Part shown: positions 47,042-57,285 of the stretch, one piece after another
Layout: each line of letters starts with the position of its first letter
Position numbering within the stretch: position 1 is the first letter of the stretch
Assembly: GCA_947496145.1 (NCBI GenBank)
Contig: CANMBS010000013.1
Span: 53,842-117,841 of the forward strand
Direction of reading: 5' to 3'
Length of the DNA: 64,000 bases
Origin: an uncultured Pseudovibrio sp.
GTDB lineage: Bacteria > Pseudomonadota > Alphaproteobacteria > Rhizobiales > Stappiaceae
The notes under the pieces: model-generated
Seen by the model: the letters and a program-made list of their open reading frames with translations, nothing else
Told to the model about the DNA's origin: nothing
Database searches by the model: none
Position numbers and translations under genes: made by a program

Positions 47042-48262
47042 ATGAAGATGATCACGACCACAGAAGAGCTTGCGCAAGCCTGCGAGAAGCTCGCAAATTC
47101 AGATTTCGTAACAGTTGATACTGAGTTTTTACGGGAAACAACTTTCTGGCCGAAACTCTGTGTCATCCAGATCGCCAATCCAGACCACGCTGTGCTGGTG
47201 GATGCGCTCGCGGAAGATATGGATCTTGAACCGTTTTTTGCTTTGATGCGCAATGCAGACATCGTCAAGGTGTTCCATGCAGCTCGGCAGGATATTGAAA
47301 TTATTTACCATCTCGGAGGCTTCGTACCCTCCCCGCTGTTTGACAGTCAGGTAGCGGCGATGGTCTGCGGTTTTGGAGATTCTGTCTCCTACGACCAACT
47401 GGTATCCAAGGTGACCGGAGAGCGGATAGACAAATCTTCCCGCTTTACTGACTGGTCTCGCCGCCCGCTGACAAACAAGCAGCTTGCTTATGCGCTGGCG
47501 GATGTAACGCATCTGCGTGATGTCTATCAGTTCCTGAAGAAGCAACTTGAGCAGAAGGGCCGCAGTCACTGGGTTGAAGACGAGATGGCAACGCTGTCTT
47601 CTGTCGATACCTATCGTAGTGATCCTGCAAAAGCCTGGCAGCGAATGAAACTGCGGGTTCGCAAACCTCGTGATCTGGCTGTGCTGAAGGAGCTGGCGTT
47701 CTGGCGCGAAAAAGAAGCTCAAAGACGCGATATTCCCCGCAACCGGGTCATCAAAGACGATGCGATCTTTGAAGTTGCGACACAAAAGCCGCGCACTTCT
47801 GAAGCCCTCGGCCATTTGCGAACAATTCCGCGCGGTTTTGAGCGCTCCCGGCACGCTGATGAAATCCTAAACGCAGTAAGACGTGCAATGGATATCCCGG
47901 AGGCAGACCTACCAGAAATTCCAAAGGGACGCCCGTCTCCAGACGGTGCCTCCGCAGCTGTGGACCTTCTCAAAGTGCTTTTGAAGATGAAAAGCGAGAG
48001 CTTTGGGGTTGCTCCGAAAGTGATTGCAACTGTGGATGATCTGGACAAGATTGCCTCTCAGGATGAAGCAGATGTGCAAGCTCTTTCCGGCTGGCGGCGA
48101 GAATTGTTTGGTGAGGACGCTCTGCGATTAAAGCGTGGTGAAGTCGGGCTTGCATTTAACGGACGTCAGGTTGTGCTTGTAGAACAGGGTGAACCAGTGG
48201 AGCGCGTTTCAAACTCCTCTCGCCGCAGGGGTGGGAGCAAGGGAGAAAAGGCAAAAGCCTGA
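47042..48262 (+). CDS. rnd: Ribonuclease D
   Basis: RNase D trims the 3' ends of tRNA and other small RNAs. The 406-residue protein has the DEDDy exonuclease site: Asp and Glu in TVDTEFLRE (about residue 20), Asp in AARQDIEI (about 81), and Tyr/Asp in LAYALADVTHLRDVY (about 150). An HRDC domain follows (RDLAVLKELAFWREKEAQRRDIPRN region) and then a basic C-terminal tail. It ends at a clear terminator and converges on ppx. Confidence 0.95.
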   Translation: MKMITTTEELAQACEKLANSDFVTVDTEFLRETTFWPKLCVIQIANPDHAVLVDALAEDMDLEPFFALMRNADIVKVFHAARQDIEIIYHLGGFVPSPLFDSQVAAMVCGFGDSVSYDQLVSKVTGERIDKSSRFTDWSRRPLTNKQLAYALADVTHLRDVYQFLKKQLEQKGRSHWVEDEMATLSSVDTYRSDPAKAWQRMKLRVRKPRDLAVLKELAFWREKEAQRRDIPRNRVIKDDAIFEVATQKPRTSEALGHLRTIPRGFERSRHADEILNAVRRAMDIPEADLPEIPKGRPSPDGASAAVDLLKVLLKMKSESFGVAPKVIATVDDLDKIASQDEADVQALSGWRRELFGEDALRLKRGEVGLAFNGRQVVLVEQGEPVERVSNSSRRRGGSKGEKAKA

Positions 48263-48309
48263 CTTTAGAATAAGATTCCAGTTTTTGCTCTATATGGTTG
48301 ATAAATAAG

Positions 48310-48344
48310 AAAAACCCCGGCACATGATGTCGGGGTTTTCTTTT
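48310..48344. terminator. Terminator between rnd and ppx
   Basis: AAAAACCCCG (48310-48319) pairs with CGGGGTTTT (48331-48339) around an 11-nt loop, followed by CTTTT on the + strand. On the minus strand the stem also ends in a T-run, so it can stop both rnd and ppx transcripts. Confidence 0.85.
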
Positions 48345-48366
48345 GGTCGCTGATCCGTTTTCGAGC

Positions 48367-49893
48367 TTAGAGCACCCTGACTTCGGCTTGTAAATCCATC
48401 ACTCGCCCGAGTTGATTCAGCCGCTTGGTCAAACGATCTCCCTGCATGTCAGCAAGCTCTGCCGGTAATGCCAAAACGAGCCTGTCATTTACCAGTGACA
48501 ACTTGGTTTTAAGCAGAACGCCATTCATGGACGCGCTGAGTAAAGCAGCAACACGTAAGGTGGCCCCCAGAATACGAGCGAGCTTCATGAGGCGCGGATT
48601 ACTTAAACTACGTATCGCCGGCGAAAGCGCTTCATCCATCAAACCTTCATAACGATAAAAAACCGTGAGCGCCAGATATGCCCTGCCCGCATGGTCAATA
48701 CCTACGAAACCGCCGTTAGAAATCACATTAAGTGATTGTTGTCCCCGATAATCCGGGTGTGCACGCCAGCCGATATCGGTGAGCTGGCAAGCTGCGAGGC
48801 GCAGGCGGCGTTCGCCTTCACTTTCATCCACTCCGGCAACGCGCAGAGCTTGCTCACTCCATTCAACAACTTCAGCAGAGTAAGAAGGATCTCTTGCCCG
48901 CAATACACCAAGTTCATGCGCAGCCGCTATGAGCGGGTCTTGCTTTTTGCCCTCCTCATCCAGCTGATCGTACAGGTAACCCTCGCGCACACCCAGCGCA
49001 GAAAAGACCACCTGATCGGCCTGACAATGCAGCAGAGCCTGCCGCATGACGGTCGCCCCATACGGCAAAAGTGCCCGCCGCGCTTTAGAGATAACCTGAA
49101 TGCTCGGCTCGTTGCTCAGGTCCTCACGCATCAGCTGCTCGCAGAACTCGATCATGACTTCTGCAGGTACGGTGTAATCATGCATTACATGCAGCGGATA
49201 GCCTTGCTGATATAGATGCAAACGTCCAAGAGAACGCCAGGTTCCACCGATTGCGTAAAAATTTCTGTCCTTGGCTTTTCCGAGCCAGTCGGCTTTATCC
49301 AGCTCTTCGCGGGCAATTTCGTTTGCCAGTGCCAGATCTTTTTCAGAAGCCTCCTGCAAGCGAATACCGCCAAGCGGAAACGTGCGTCCATCTCCTATTC
49401 CGTGGGCGCTGATGTCAACAAGCTCCAGCGATCCTCCGCCTAAGTCCCCGACGAGACCATCTGCACGCCAAAAGCCTGAGAAAACGCCCATGGCGGAATA
49501 GTAAGCCTCATCGCGTCCAGAAAGGATTTGCACCTCGGTTCGGCAGATTTCTTCAACTTTTGCAATGAAATCAGGGCCATTTTCAGCTTCGCGCGCTGCG
49601 GCTGTTGCTAAAATATGCAGGTCAACCACGCCTACGTGATCACAAACACGGCGAAAACGCACCAGCGCACGCAGTGCAGTGGCAACGCTTTCTTCTGCAA
49701 GACGGCCTGTTGCACCAACACCGCGCCCAAGGCCCGCCAGCACTTTTTCGTTGAACAGCGCTGTCGGATTTCGCGCCAGTCTTTCATAAATTACAAGACG
49801 AACAGAGTTGGAACCAATATCAATGATTGCAATTGGTCCCGGCTGTGTAAATCGGCCTCGCGGCTCATCATCATTCGTCGAGATATCTGTCAC
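48367..49893 (-). CDS. ppx: Exopolyphosphatase (Ppx/GppA family)
   Basis: Ppx removes terminal phosphates from polyphosphate. The 508-residue protein has the sugar-kinase-like ATPase fold with [16 protein letters not shown] (about residue 22) and [14 protein letters not shown] (about 148), [13 protein letters not shown] with the catalytic glutamate, and a C-terminal HD-like helical domain ([20 protein letters not shown]). GppA activity on pppGpp is possible. It overlaps the upstream ppk gene by 23 nt, so the kinase and the phosphatase are made from one transcript. Confidence 0.94.
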   Translation of the reverse strand: MTDISTNDDEPRGRFTQPGPIAIIDIGSNSVRLVIYERLARNPTALFNEKVLAGLGRGVGATGRLAEESVATALRALVRFRRVCDHVGVVDLHILATAAAREAENGPDFIAKVEEICRTEVQILSGRDEAYYSAMGVFSGFWRADGLVGDLGGGSLELVDISAHGIGDGRTFPLGGIRLQEASEKDLALANEIAREELDKADWLGKAKDRNFYAIGGTWRSLGRLHLYQQGYPLHVMHDYTVPAEVMIEFCEQLMREDLSNEPSIQVISKARRALLPYGATVMRQALLHCQADQVVFSALGVREGYLYDQLDEEGKKQDPLIAAAHELGVLRARDPSYSAEVVEWSEQALRVAGVDESEGERRLRLAACQLTDIGWRAHPDYRGQQSLNVISNGGFVGIDHAGRAYLALTVFYRYEGLMDEALSPAIRSLSNPRLMKLARILGATLRVAALLSASMNGVLLKTKLSLVNDRLVLALPAELADMQGDRLTKRLNQLGRVMDLQAEVRVL

Positions 49894-52102
49894 TATTTGA
49901 TCGCTCTACAAAAAGCTTAGGGCTATCACCCTGCAGCGAGCTACCACGACCAGACAGAGATGGGTTTGTCATAAAGAATTTGTGTGCATTGAACGGATCT
50001 TCATCAAGCTCAGCAACAATACGTTCATGATTACCGTCTGGTAGCAGGCGCCAGCTTTGTTGGTTATCTTCTAGGTTCGCAACCATGATCTGATCGAGAA
50101 TTTGCTTATGAACTGTTGGCGTCTTAACAGGCACAAGCGTCTCAACACGACGATCCAGATTGCGCGGCATCATATCCGCTGAGGAGATATAGACATGGGC
50201 TTCATCAGAGGGCAACCCATGACCATTACCAAAGCAAAAGATACGGCTATGCTCCAGAAACCTTCCCACAATTGATTTTGCACGAATGTTGTCTGAAAGG
50301 CCGGGCACGCCCGCGCGCAGACAACAAATTCCGCGCACAACAAGGTCAACCTGAACACCGGCCTGACTTGCCCGGTAAAGTGCATCAATGACACCCGGAT
50401 CCACAAGTGAGTTCATTTTCATCCAGATTTGACCGGGACGCCCTGCTTTTGTGTGGGCAATTTCTTCTTCAGTGTGCTGGATAATACGCTTGCGCAAGCT
50501 TTTTGGAGAGACTGCAAGCCGCTCAAGCTCACCCGGCTCTGCATAACCTGTGATGTAATTGAACACCTTAGCCGCATCACGCGCCATTGCAGGCTCAGCT
50601 GTGAAGTAAGACAGATCTGTGTAAATGCGCGCTGTAATTGGGTGGTAGTTACCTGTGCCAAAATGACAATAGGTGCGCAAGCCACCCTGCTCTCTGCGCA
50701 CAACCATGGAAACTTTCGCATGGGTCTTCAGCTCAAGGAACCCGAAGACAACCTGTACACCTGCACGTTCCAGATCTCTGGCCCAACGGATGTTGGCCTC
50801 TTCGTCAAAGCGGGCCTTTAGCTCCACCAGAGCTGTCACGGACTTGCCTGCTTCCGCCGCTTCTGCAAGTGCTTTTACGATTGGTGAATTATTGGAGGTC
50901 CGGTACAACGTTTGCTTAATCGCGACCACATCCGGGTCCTGCGCAGCTTGCCGCAGGAACTGGACTACCACATCAAAACTCTCGTAAGGGTGATGAATCA
51001 AAATATCTTTTTGCTGGATCGCAGCAAATGCATCCCCACCATGCTCTCGGATGCGTTCTGGATAGCGCGGACTATAAGGTGGGAATTTGAGATCGTCCCG
51101 TTTTACATTGACGGCCTGAGACAAGTCATTGAGCGCCAGCAGGCCGTTGGCAAGGAAGGTTTCTTCTTCAGTCACCTCAAGTTCGTTCGCAACAAATGCC
51201 CGCAGACTTTCCGGGGTGCTTTCTTCAATTTCAAGACGAATTACAGAGCCGCGACGACGGCGTTTTAGTGCGGTTTCAAAAACGCGCACAAGGTCTTCTG
51301 CTTCTTCTTCAATTTCCAAGTCTGAGTCACGCAGCACACGGAACGCGCCTTTACCGCAAACTTCATATCCCGGGAAGAGCTTACCAATAAACAGCGAGAT
51401 AATCGTCTCTATTGGAATGAAACGAGTTGCTTTTGGACCTGCATCGCGTGGGGTTGGTAGCACCACAAAACGACCGATCTGGCTTGGCATACGCAGCAAA
51501 GCTGTCATGCCTGCACCGCCATCTACCGGGCGCAGATCGAGGATCAGCGAAAAGCCCAGATTAGGAATGAACGGGAACGGATGTGCAGGGTCAATAGCCA
51601 GTGGTGTCAGAACCGGAAAAATATGCTGGAGGAAATACTCTTCCAGCCAGTCTGTTTCAGCCTGACTCATGTTTTGCGCTTCGACGATGAAGATACCTTC
51701 ATCTGCCAGTTCAGAACGAAGCTGACGGAAACGGGCCTGTTGCTCGCTCTGGAGCCTGCTTACTTCAACAGAGATCTTTTCAAGCTGTTCTGACGGTGTC
51801 AGGCCATCGTCGGAAATAGTAGTGACATCAGCACGTTGCTGTCCACGAAGCCCGGCCACACGCACCATGAAGAACTCATCAAGGTTGTTGGCAGAAATAG
51901 ACAAGAACCGAAGCCGCTCCAGCAATGGGTGGCTTGGGTTCATGGATTCTTCGAGAACGCGCCGATTAAATTGCAGCCATGAGAGCTCACGGTTTACAAA
52001 GCGCTCAGGCTTTTGCATAAGAGCCAGCCCTGCTTGCACATCAAGATCTGCAGCAGGAGTGCTCTCGTCATCCAAAGCGTTCATTTCCGTAAACTCATTC
52101 AT
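49871..52102 (-). CDS. ppk: Polyphosphate kinase 1
   Basis: PPK1 makes polyphosphate from ATP. The 743-residue protein has the N-terminal [20 protein letters not shown], the autophosphorylated histidine region [33 protein letters not shown] with the second histidine, and [15 protein letters not shown] near the end. GGAGGT lies 9 nt before the ATG at 52102. It is followed by overlapping ppx, and hdaA lies 143 nt upstream in the same direction. Confidence 0.97.
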   Translation of the reverse strand: MNEFTEMNALDDESTPAADLDVQAGLALMQKPERFVNRELSWLQFNRRVLEESMNPSHPLLERLRFLSISANNLDEFFMVRVAGLRGQQRADVTTISDDGLTPSEQLEKISVEVSRLQSEQQARFRQLRSELADEGIFIVEAQNMSQAETDWLEEYFLQHIFPVLTPLAIDPAHPFPFIPNLGFSLILDLRPVDGGAGMTALLRMPSQIGRFVVLPTPRDAGPKATRFIPIETIISLFIGKLFPGYEVCGKGAFRVLRDSDLEIEEEAEDLVRVFETALKRRRRGSVIRLEIEESTPESLRAFVANELEVTEEETFLANGLLALNDLSQAVNVKRDDLKFPPYSPRYPERIREHGGDAFAAIQQKDILIHHPYESFDVVVQFLRQAAQDPDVVAIKQTLYRTSNNSPIVKALAEAAEAGKSVTALVELKARFDEEANIRWARDLERAGVQVVFGFLELKTHAKVSMVVRREQGGLRTYCHFGTGNYHPITARIYTDLSYFTAEPAMARDAAKVFNYITGYAEPGELERLAVSPKSLRKRIIQHTEEEIAHTKAGRPGQIWMKMNSLVDPGVIDALYRASQAGVQVDLVVRGICCLRAGVPGLSDNIRAKSIVGRFLEHSRIFCFGNGHGLPSDEAHVYISSADMMPRNLDRRVETLVPVKTPTVHKQILDQIMVANLEDNQQSWRLLPDGNHERIVAELDEDPFNAHKFFMTNPSLSGRGSSLQGDSPKLFVERSNSDRYLDE

Positions 52103-52245
52103 TTTTCGTAGACCTCCAAAGCGCGTGAACCAGCTTACCCTTTCGGGCTCACCTTCAGTTAAGATTATCTGGCGCTTACGCTCGCAATTGTATGATTCTC
52201 GTCATTTAGACCACACATTTTTGACGGTGAAATAAAGACCACTGC

Positions 52246-52926
52246 TTATTCTGCAAGGTTCTCCAGTAATTTTGCCGCCATTACACGTGAGATTTTGCGT
52301 CCTGTTGCAAGGGCGTGTTTGTCCAGTTCATCCACGACATTACGTGCTGCATCCAAAGAGCGCTCAATGCGAACTACCAGATAGTCTATCACCGTAGAGT
52401 CAACAGTTACCTGACGATCTGCAAAATGTTTGGTCATGACCATTTTTAGCAGCATATCATCCGGCTCTTCCAGCTGGACTGGTGCTGCGGACCTGAAACG
52501 TGAGGCTAAGTCCTTGGTTTGTAGCGCAAATGTGTGGGGCCATTCGCGAGTGGTCATCAGCATATTGCCACCTGTCAGCTTCACCGCATTGAACAGATGG
52601 AACAGAGATGCCTCATCAAACCCGGCGTGCAGATCTTCCACTGCAACGGGTCCCGCCTCTGCCAGTGCTGTCAGGTCCAGATATTCCAGTTCGTCACCAC
52701 CCACAATCTGCGCACCGCTCAGCTCCTGCCATGCGTTGATCAGATGTGTTTTGCCGGAACCTACTGGCCCTTGCAACGTGACGATTGGAGAAGGCCATTC
52801 CGGCCAATTGGTTATCAGATTGAATGCAGCCTGATTTGACGTAGAAACCAGATAATCATCAACCCCCAATGCCTCCTCATGGGGCAAGACCAAAGGCAAT
52901 TGTTGTGGCCCTGTCGATCCTGTCAT
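52246..52926 (-). CDS. hdaA: HdaA, DnaA-related replication regulator
   Basis: HdaA, bound to the DNA polymerase sliding clamp, stimulates ATP hydrolysis by DnaA and prevents extra rounds of replication. The 226-residue protein has a clamp-binding motif at residues 9-14 (QLPLVL), Walker A GPVGSGKTHL, a Walker B-like VAVEDLHAG, and the arginine-rich sensor region RFRSAAPVQLEEPDD. It lacks the DnaA DNA-binding domain. It overlaps the upstream permease gene by 4 nt, an arrangement conserved in rhizobia. Confidence 0.93.
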   Translation of the reverse strand: MTGSTGPQQLPLVLPHEEALGVDDYLVSTSNQAAFNLITNWPEWPSPIVTLQGPVGSGKTHLINAWQELSGAQIVGGDELEYLDLTALAEAGPVAVEDLHAGFDEASLFHLFNAVKLTGGNMLMTTREWPHTFALQTKDLASRFRSAAPVQLEEPDDMLLKMVMTKHFADRQVTVDSTVIDYLVVRIERSLDAARNVVDELDKHALATGRKISRVMAAKLLENLAE

Positions 52927-54014
52927 TCCAGTCCTTCCGTCTTATTGGTATTTTTGTAGTGACCTGCATATAGTGAACTAGCAAGATATTGCCTTAAAAC
53001 AAATCTTGCTAGTACCCCAACCACTGCTGCGGCCGGAATTGCTATCAACATCCCCACAAATCCCATCAGGGAACCAAAAGCGAACAATGCAAACATCAAC
53101 CAGACGGGGTGAAGGCCGACACTTCCACCTAAAAGTTTGGGCTGTAATACATTTCCCTCTAAAAATTGTCCCAGTACGAAGATCGCGAGGACTGCACCGA
53201 TCATGAAGAAATCGGGCCAGAACTGAACGAGGGCGACACCGATGGACAGGCCGAAGCCGACGATGGCACCTACATAGGGGATAAAGCTGATCAGACCGGC
53301 TGTCAGGCCGATCAGCAGGCCGAACTTGAGGCCGATCAGCAACAAGCAGATGGCGTAAAAGCTTCCTAAAATCAAACACATCATCACTTGCCCGCGCACG
53401 AAGCCAGCGACGACGCCGTTCATTTCTGTCGCCAGAGAACGGATGGTGTGTTGATAGTCTCGCGGTAACCAGCTGTCGATGCGCTCAATCATGTGGTCCC
53501 AATCGAGCAGCAGATAGAAGGCAACGACGGGCGTAACTACCGCTAAGCCTATGATAGATATAAGAGCTTGCCCTCCGCTCCAGATGGAGGAAAGCAGTCC
53601 ACCGACGAAATTTGCGGCCTGTCCGGCAAAAGCGCCCCAGTCGATTTCCGTGGGCTGGCCAGAAAGAGCGGTGAGTTTGTTTAACTGCGCCCCAAAGTTA
53701 TCACGCAGCAGCGTTTCTAAATGTCCTGCTAATTCAGGGAGATAGTTTAAAAACGAGATGAGCTGGCGACCCAGAACAGGAACCAGAACGAGCAGGAAAA
53801 TGATAAAAACAACAAGGAATAACAAGAGGATCGTAACTGTTGCCCATGTTCTGCCGAGACCGCGCTCCTCCAGATAGTCTGCAACCGGGTCTAACAGATA
53901 GGCCAGAGCCATGCCTGCAACGAAGGGCAGGAGGATACCCTGAAACACCATCAGGAACAGGATGAAGGCTGCAAATGACAGTAACCAGAAGAATAACTGT
54001 TTGTTTGTACTCAT
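52923..54014 (-). CDS. AI-2E family transporter (PerM-like)
   Basis: This 363-residue membrane protein has about eight hydrophobic segments in the pattern of the PF01594 family: paired helices at the N-terminus (LLSFAAFILFLMVFQGILLP), a soluble part with TALSGQ, and the conserved GLISFIPYVGAIVGFG and FVLGQFLEGNVLQPKLLGGSVG. Members export signalling molecules or ions, but most are unassigned. It is co-transcribed with hdaA and divergent from purM. Confidence 0.9.
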   Translation of the reverse strand: MSTNKQLFFWLLSFAAFILFLMVFQGILLPFVAGMALAYLLDPVADYLEERGLGRTWATVTILLLFLVVFIIFLLVLVPVLGRQLISFLNYLPELAGHLETLLRDNFGAQLNKLTALSGQPTEIDWGAFAGQAANFVGGLLSSIWSGGQALISIIGLAVVTPVVAFYLLLDWDHMIERIDSWLPRDYQHTIRSLATEMNGVVAGFVRGQVMMCLILGSFYAICLLLIGLKFGLLIGLTAGLISFIPYVGAIVGFGLSIGVALVQFWPDFFMIGAVLAIFVLGQFLEGNVLQPKLLGGSVGLHPVWLMFALFAFGSLMGFVGMLIAIPAAAVVGVLARFVLRQYLASSLYAGHYKNTNKTEGLE

Positions 54015-54420
54015 AAACTCAGCTCCAGATGGAGAAATACACTTTGCTTTTCAACCCGCTCCATCTGATAGGCTCTGCGGGGATAAACATATTCAGCTCT
54101 TCAGATGGTTGTAGTTAGTTTCCTGCTCAATCGTCAAGTCGTGGCATTGGGTTTGCCAGAGGACGCTACACTTGCTTTTCGCCCTCGTGATTTTTGGGGT
54201 GCGGGGATAAGTGAAAATCTTTCCCCGCAGCGAAGGGATTTTCAAAGTTCTTTTTATTCCCATGAACTTAGCTGGTTCTGCACAGGTGAGACGATTTTCT
54301 GGCAATAGCATACGCATTCCTACGGTTTTCGGCCTTGCAATTCGCTGCATTTTTGGTTTTATGCCGCCAAATACAGAGGCGGTTCAACCGCCAGACTCAT
54401 ATTGAATCGGAGCAGTCTCC
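54015..54420 (+). other. purM upstream region with interleaved stems and a leader hairpin
   Basis: This 406-nt region holds no convincing gene. Stem A pairs GCGGGGA (54201-54207) with TCCCCGC (54222-54228); stem B pairs GAAAATC (54213-54219) with GATTTTC (54237-54243). The arms interleave, so they are either alternative structures or a pseudoknot. A third hairpin, GGCGG-TTCAA-CCGCC (54378-54392), lies just before the purM ribosome-binding site (GGAG at about 54409). Confidence 0.4.
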
Positions 54421-55506
54421 ATGAGCCAGAACCAGACAGGCACCAACGGCCTCACCTATTCACAAGCGGGGGTGGATATTGACGCGGGCAACGAGCTGGT
54501 CAACCGGATCAAGCCGATGGTCAAGGCGACACGCCGTCCGGGTGCTGACAGTGACATTGGCGGCTTTGGTGGCCTGTTCGATCTGAAGGGGGCTGGCTTT
54601 AAAGACCCGATTCTGGTGGCTGCCAATGATGGCGTGGGTACCAAACTGAAGATTGCAATCGATACCAACGTGCATGCTGGCGTGGGCATTGATCTGGTTG
54701 CCATGTGTGTGAACGACCTTATCGTGCAGGGCGCGGAGCCACTGTTCTTCCTTGATTATTTTGCAACCGGTGCGCTGGACGTGGATATGGCAAGCGATGT
54801 GGTTGCCGGTATTGCTGAGGGCTGCAAAATCTCAGGGGCGGCGCTGATTGGCGGTGAAACTGCTGAAATGCCCGGCATGTATGCAGCGGGCGATTATGAT
54901 CTGGCAGGTTTTGCGGTTGGCGCTGCTGAGCGCGGCGAGCTGCTGCCTTCTAAAGACGTTGGCGAGGGAGACATTTTGCTGGGTCTTGCCTCTTCCGGCG
55001 TACACTCCAATGGCTTTTCGCTGGTGCGTAAGATCATGGAGCTGAATGGCCTGAGATGGTCTGATAAAGCGCCGTTTGACACCAATAAAACCCTTGGTGA
55101 AGCTCTGATGGAGCCGACCCGCATTTATGTAAAGCCTTTGCTGGCTGCCATTAAAGAAACTGGCGGCATCAAAGCACTGGCACACATTACAGGCGGTGGT
55201 CTTCCTGAAAATCTGCCTCGCGTACTGCCTGAGGGTATCAGCGCACGCATTGATTTAGATGCTGTTTCTTGTCCAGGCGTGTTTGGCTGGCTGGCGCAGG
55301 CAGGTGGCATTGAACAGTTTGAGATGCTGCGCACGTTCAACTGTGGTGTTGGCATGGTGGTTGCTGTTGCAGCAGATAAAGTTGATGCGGTCCGTCAGGT
55401 GCTTGAGCGTGAAGGTGAAACCGTTATCACTCTGGGTGCGCTGGAGGCTGCTCAGGATGATCGTGAACAGGTCGTGTTTGACGGTTCTCTGGGCTTTGCA
55501 AAATGA
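54421..55506 (+). CDS. purM: Phosphoribosylformylglycinamidine cyclo-ligase (AIR synthetase)
   Basis: PurM closes the imidazole ring of the purine precursor (FGAM to AIR) with ATP. The 361-residue protein has the N-terminal [16 protein letters not shown], the signature [61 protein letters not shown] and [16 protein letters not shown]. It overlaps purN by 4 nt. The previous steps purL/Q/S are not in the window. Confidence 0.97.
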   Translation: MSQNQTGTNGLTYSQAGVDIDAGNELVNRIKPMVKATRRPGADSDIGGFGGLFDLKGAGFKDPILVAANDGVGTKLKIAIDTNVHAGVGIDLVAMCVNDLIVQGAEPLFFLDYFATGALDVDMASDVVAGIAEGCKISGAALIGGETAEMPGMYAAGDYDLAGFAVGAAERGELLPSKDVGEGDILLGLASSGVHSNGFSLVRKIMELNGLRWSDKAPFDTNKTLGEALMEPTRIYVKPLLAAIKETGGIKALAHITGGGLPENLPRVLPEGISARIDLDAVSCPGVFGWLAQAGGIEQFEMLRTFNCGVGMVVAVAADKVDAVRQVLEREGETVITLGALEAAQDDREQVVFDGSLGFAK

Positions 55507-56156
55507 GCACTCAGCCCAAAAAACGAGTTGGAGTTCTGATTTCAGGACGCGGCTCCAACATGCTGTCTCTGATTGAGGCAGCAAAAGCGCCTGACTATCC
55601 GGCTGAAATTGTTGTGGTTGGCTCTAACCGCCCGGACGCACAAGGACTGGAGCGCGCAGCCGCAGAAGGCTTTGCCACTTTTGCACTGGACCACAGGCTT
55701 TACGGCAAGGACAGAGAGGCCTTTGAGCAGGACTTGCATGCAAAGCTTACAGAACACAATGTGGATCTGCTTGTTCTGGCAGGTTTTTTACGCCTGCTGA
55801 CACCGTGGTTCGTCAACCAGTGGCAGGGCCGGATGATTAACATTCACCCTGCTCTGTTACCAAGCTTTCCCGGCCTGCATACCCATGAGCGCGCGCTTAA
55901 AGAAGGCGTGCGTATTCACGGGGCCACCGTTCACTTTGTTACCGCAGAAATGGATGTCGGACCGATCATCTCACAAGGTGTTGTCCCCGTTCTGGACGGG
56001 GATAACCCGGAGGATCTGGCTGCGCGGGTGCTGGCAGTGGAACATCAGATCTATCCGAAGGCCCTTGAAGCGGTAGCCAGCGGGAAAGCTAAGACTGAGG
56101 GTTTTCGCGTGAAGATTGAAGGCTCTACTCCATCGAAAGAAACTTTTATTTATTAG
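55503..56156 (+). CDS. purN: Phosphoribosylglycinamide formyltransferase (GART, folate-dependent)
   Basis: PurN transfers the formyl group of 10-formyl-THF to GAR. The 217-residue protein has [16 protein letters not shown] at the substrate site and the catalytic Asn-His-Asp in [22 protein letters not shown] and DVGPIISQ. The ATG sits within the purM stop region (ATGA). The fhs gene at 32978 makes the needed folate. Past the stop, 191 nt lead to the secreted protein gene and include the repeats at 56225-56260. Confidence 0.97.
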   Translation: MSTQPKKRVGVLISGRGSNMLSLIEAAKAPDYPAEIVVVGSNRPDAQGLERAAAEGFATFALDHRLYGKDREAFEQDLHAKLTEHNVDLLVLAGFLRLLTPWFVNQWQGRMINIHPALLPSFPGLHTHERALKEGVRIHGATVHFVTAEMDVGPIISQGVVPVLDGDNPEDLAARVLAVEHQIYPKALEAVASGKAKTEGFRVKIEGSTPSKETFIY

Positions 56157-56224
56157 TTAGATAGAGTGTTTTTTTAATGTATTTTATCGGGCTGCAGAGA
56201 ACTCACTCTGTGGCCCTTTGGGGT

Positions 56225-56260
56225 TTTGCACGGAAGTTTGCGTTGGTTTGCACGGTTTAC
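56225..56260. repeat. Short TTTGC-type tandem repeats
   Basis: TTTGCACGG (56225-56233), TTTGCGTTGG (56237-56246), TTTGCACGG (56247-56255) and TTTACGC (56256-56262) follow one another at about 10-12 bp. The stretch TTTGCGTTGGTTTG (56237-56250) differs by one base from TTTGCGTTGTTTTG at 10749-10762. It is downstream of both purN and the convergent secreted-protein gene. Confidence 0.45.
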
Positions 56261-56347
56261 GCTTTTTATGCGTTGAAGATGAAAGCATACAAATGGCCAA
56301 GTGTTGAGCACTGTTCGCGGGCTTGAGAGCAATCTGAAACCTGCTCA

Positions 56348-56851
56348 TTAGCGAGGCTGGGGTTGGAAAATAATGTAAAGGTGACCGGTTGTTCCTCCCC
56401 CCCAAGTCGCCGACCTGGAGCCGCATAAACCGGGCACATCACAAACATATGTATTTTCGACACCGTCAAATAGCTTGATGTGGTTGTGCTTCAGGTACGA
56501 TTGAGATATGCGAGCCCCAATCCCTCCTGAAAAGACAGCACCATTTGTATAGTAACCCAAATTCCAGATGGATTCATCAAATGCACAATCAAAGCCTGAG
56601 CTCTTGCTCTCCACATAACCAACGTTGACGCAAGAGACCCCGGATTTAGTGACGGTTAAAGACGCGCCTTTGCCTATGTTGTTCATACAACGATCTCTTC
56701 TGTCTCCTGTTTGGAAATAGAATTTGATCGGCGATGCAGGAGAATGCTTCATATTCACACAGGCATGTATGTTAGCACCGGCTCCAGCTAAAGCAGCAGA
56801 GCTGGCGATTAAGCTTGAAATCAGTACCGAATTAAAAAGTACATTACGCAT
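56348..56851 (-). CDS. Small cysteine-rich secreted protein of unknown function
   Basis: This 167-residue protein has a signal peptide (LISSLIASSAALAGA) and a mature part of about 145 residues with six cysteines, an even number that would allow three disulfides. The mature part is rich in Gly, Ser and aromatic residues (FYFQTGDRRDRC, SGFDCAFDESIW, GLCGSRSATWGGG). It is polar, without membrane segments. I recognise no family. The upstream gap 56852-57285 is very AT-rich, which would suit a regulated or recently acquired gene. Confidence 0.65.
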   Translation of the reverse strand: MRNVLFNSVLISSLIASSAALAGAGANIHACVNMKHSPASPIKFYFQTGDRRDRCMNNIGKGASLTVTKSGVSCVNVGYVESKSSGFDCAFDESIWNLGYYTNGAVFSGGIGARISQSYLKHNHIKLFDGVENTYVCDVPGLCGSRSATWGGGTTGHLYIIFQPQPR

Positions 56852-57285
56852 TTTAAAACTCCAATCAGTTACGGCTTCATATTGCAGAAACCTGATTGAA
56901 TGGAACTGATGGCAACTTACTTACCAACCCACATGCAATCAATGACGCCAGCCTCAATCACATCACACCAAAATAAATAATAAACCCACATCAACATGAT
57001 AAATTGAAGAATTCAAACGAAACCCACATGGTCAACAATTAAAAATTCAGCTATATAATAAATATAGCACAGTAAGATATTAACAATTCAAATCATAATA
57101 ACGTAAATTCAATTAATATGCAAAATATAGCTACAGATGCAATTGAAATAAATTGATTTTACTATCAAACATTTTGTAACATCACTACCAAAGCAACCAC
57201 TATACTTAGACAAAAGAGCAAGCGCTTCGCAAGCACTCACCCTTTTTAAAAACTTTAGTTTGAGCAGTCTGATCGCTGTTACCAA
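56852..57285. other. AT-rich intergenic region
   Basis: These 434 nt are conspicuously AT-rich, especially 56970-57190, with many A/T tracts and no ORF of note. They lie upstream of the secreted-protein gene and beyond the 3' end of the molybdopterin enzyme gene. No hairpin or repeat stood out. Confidence 0.6.
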
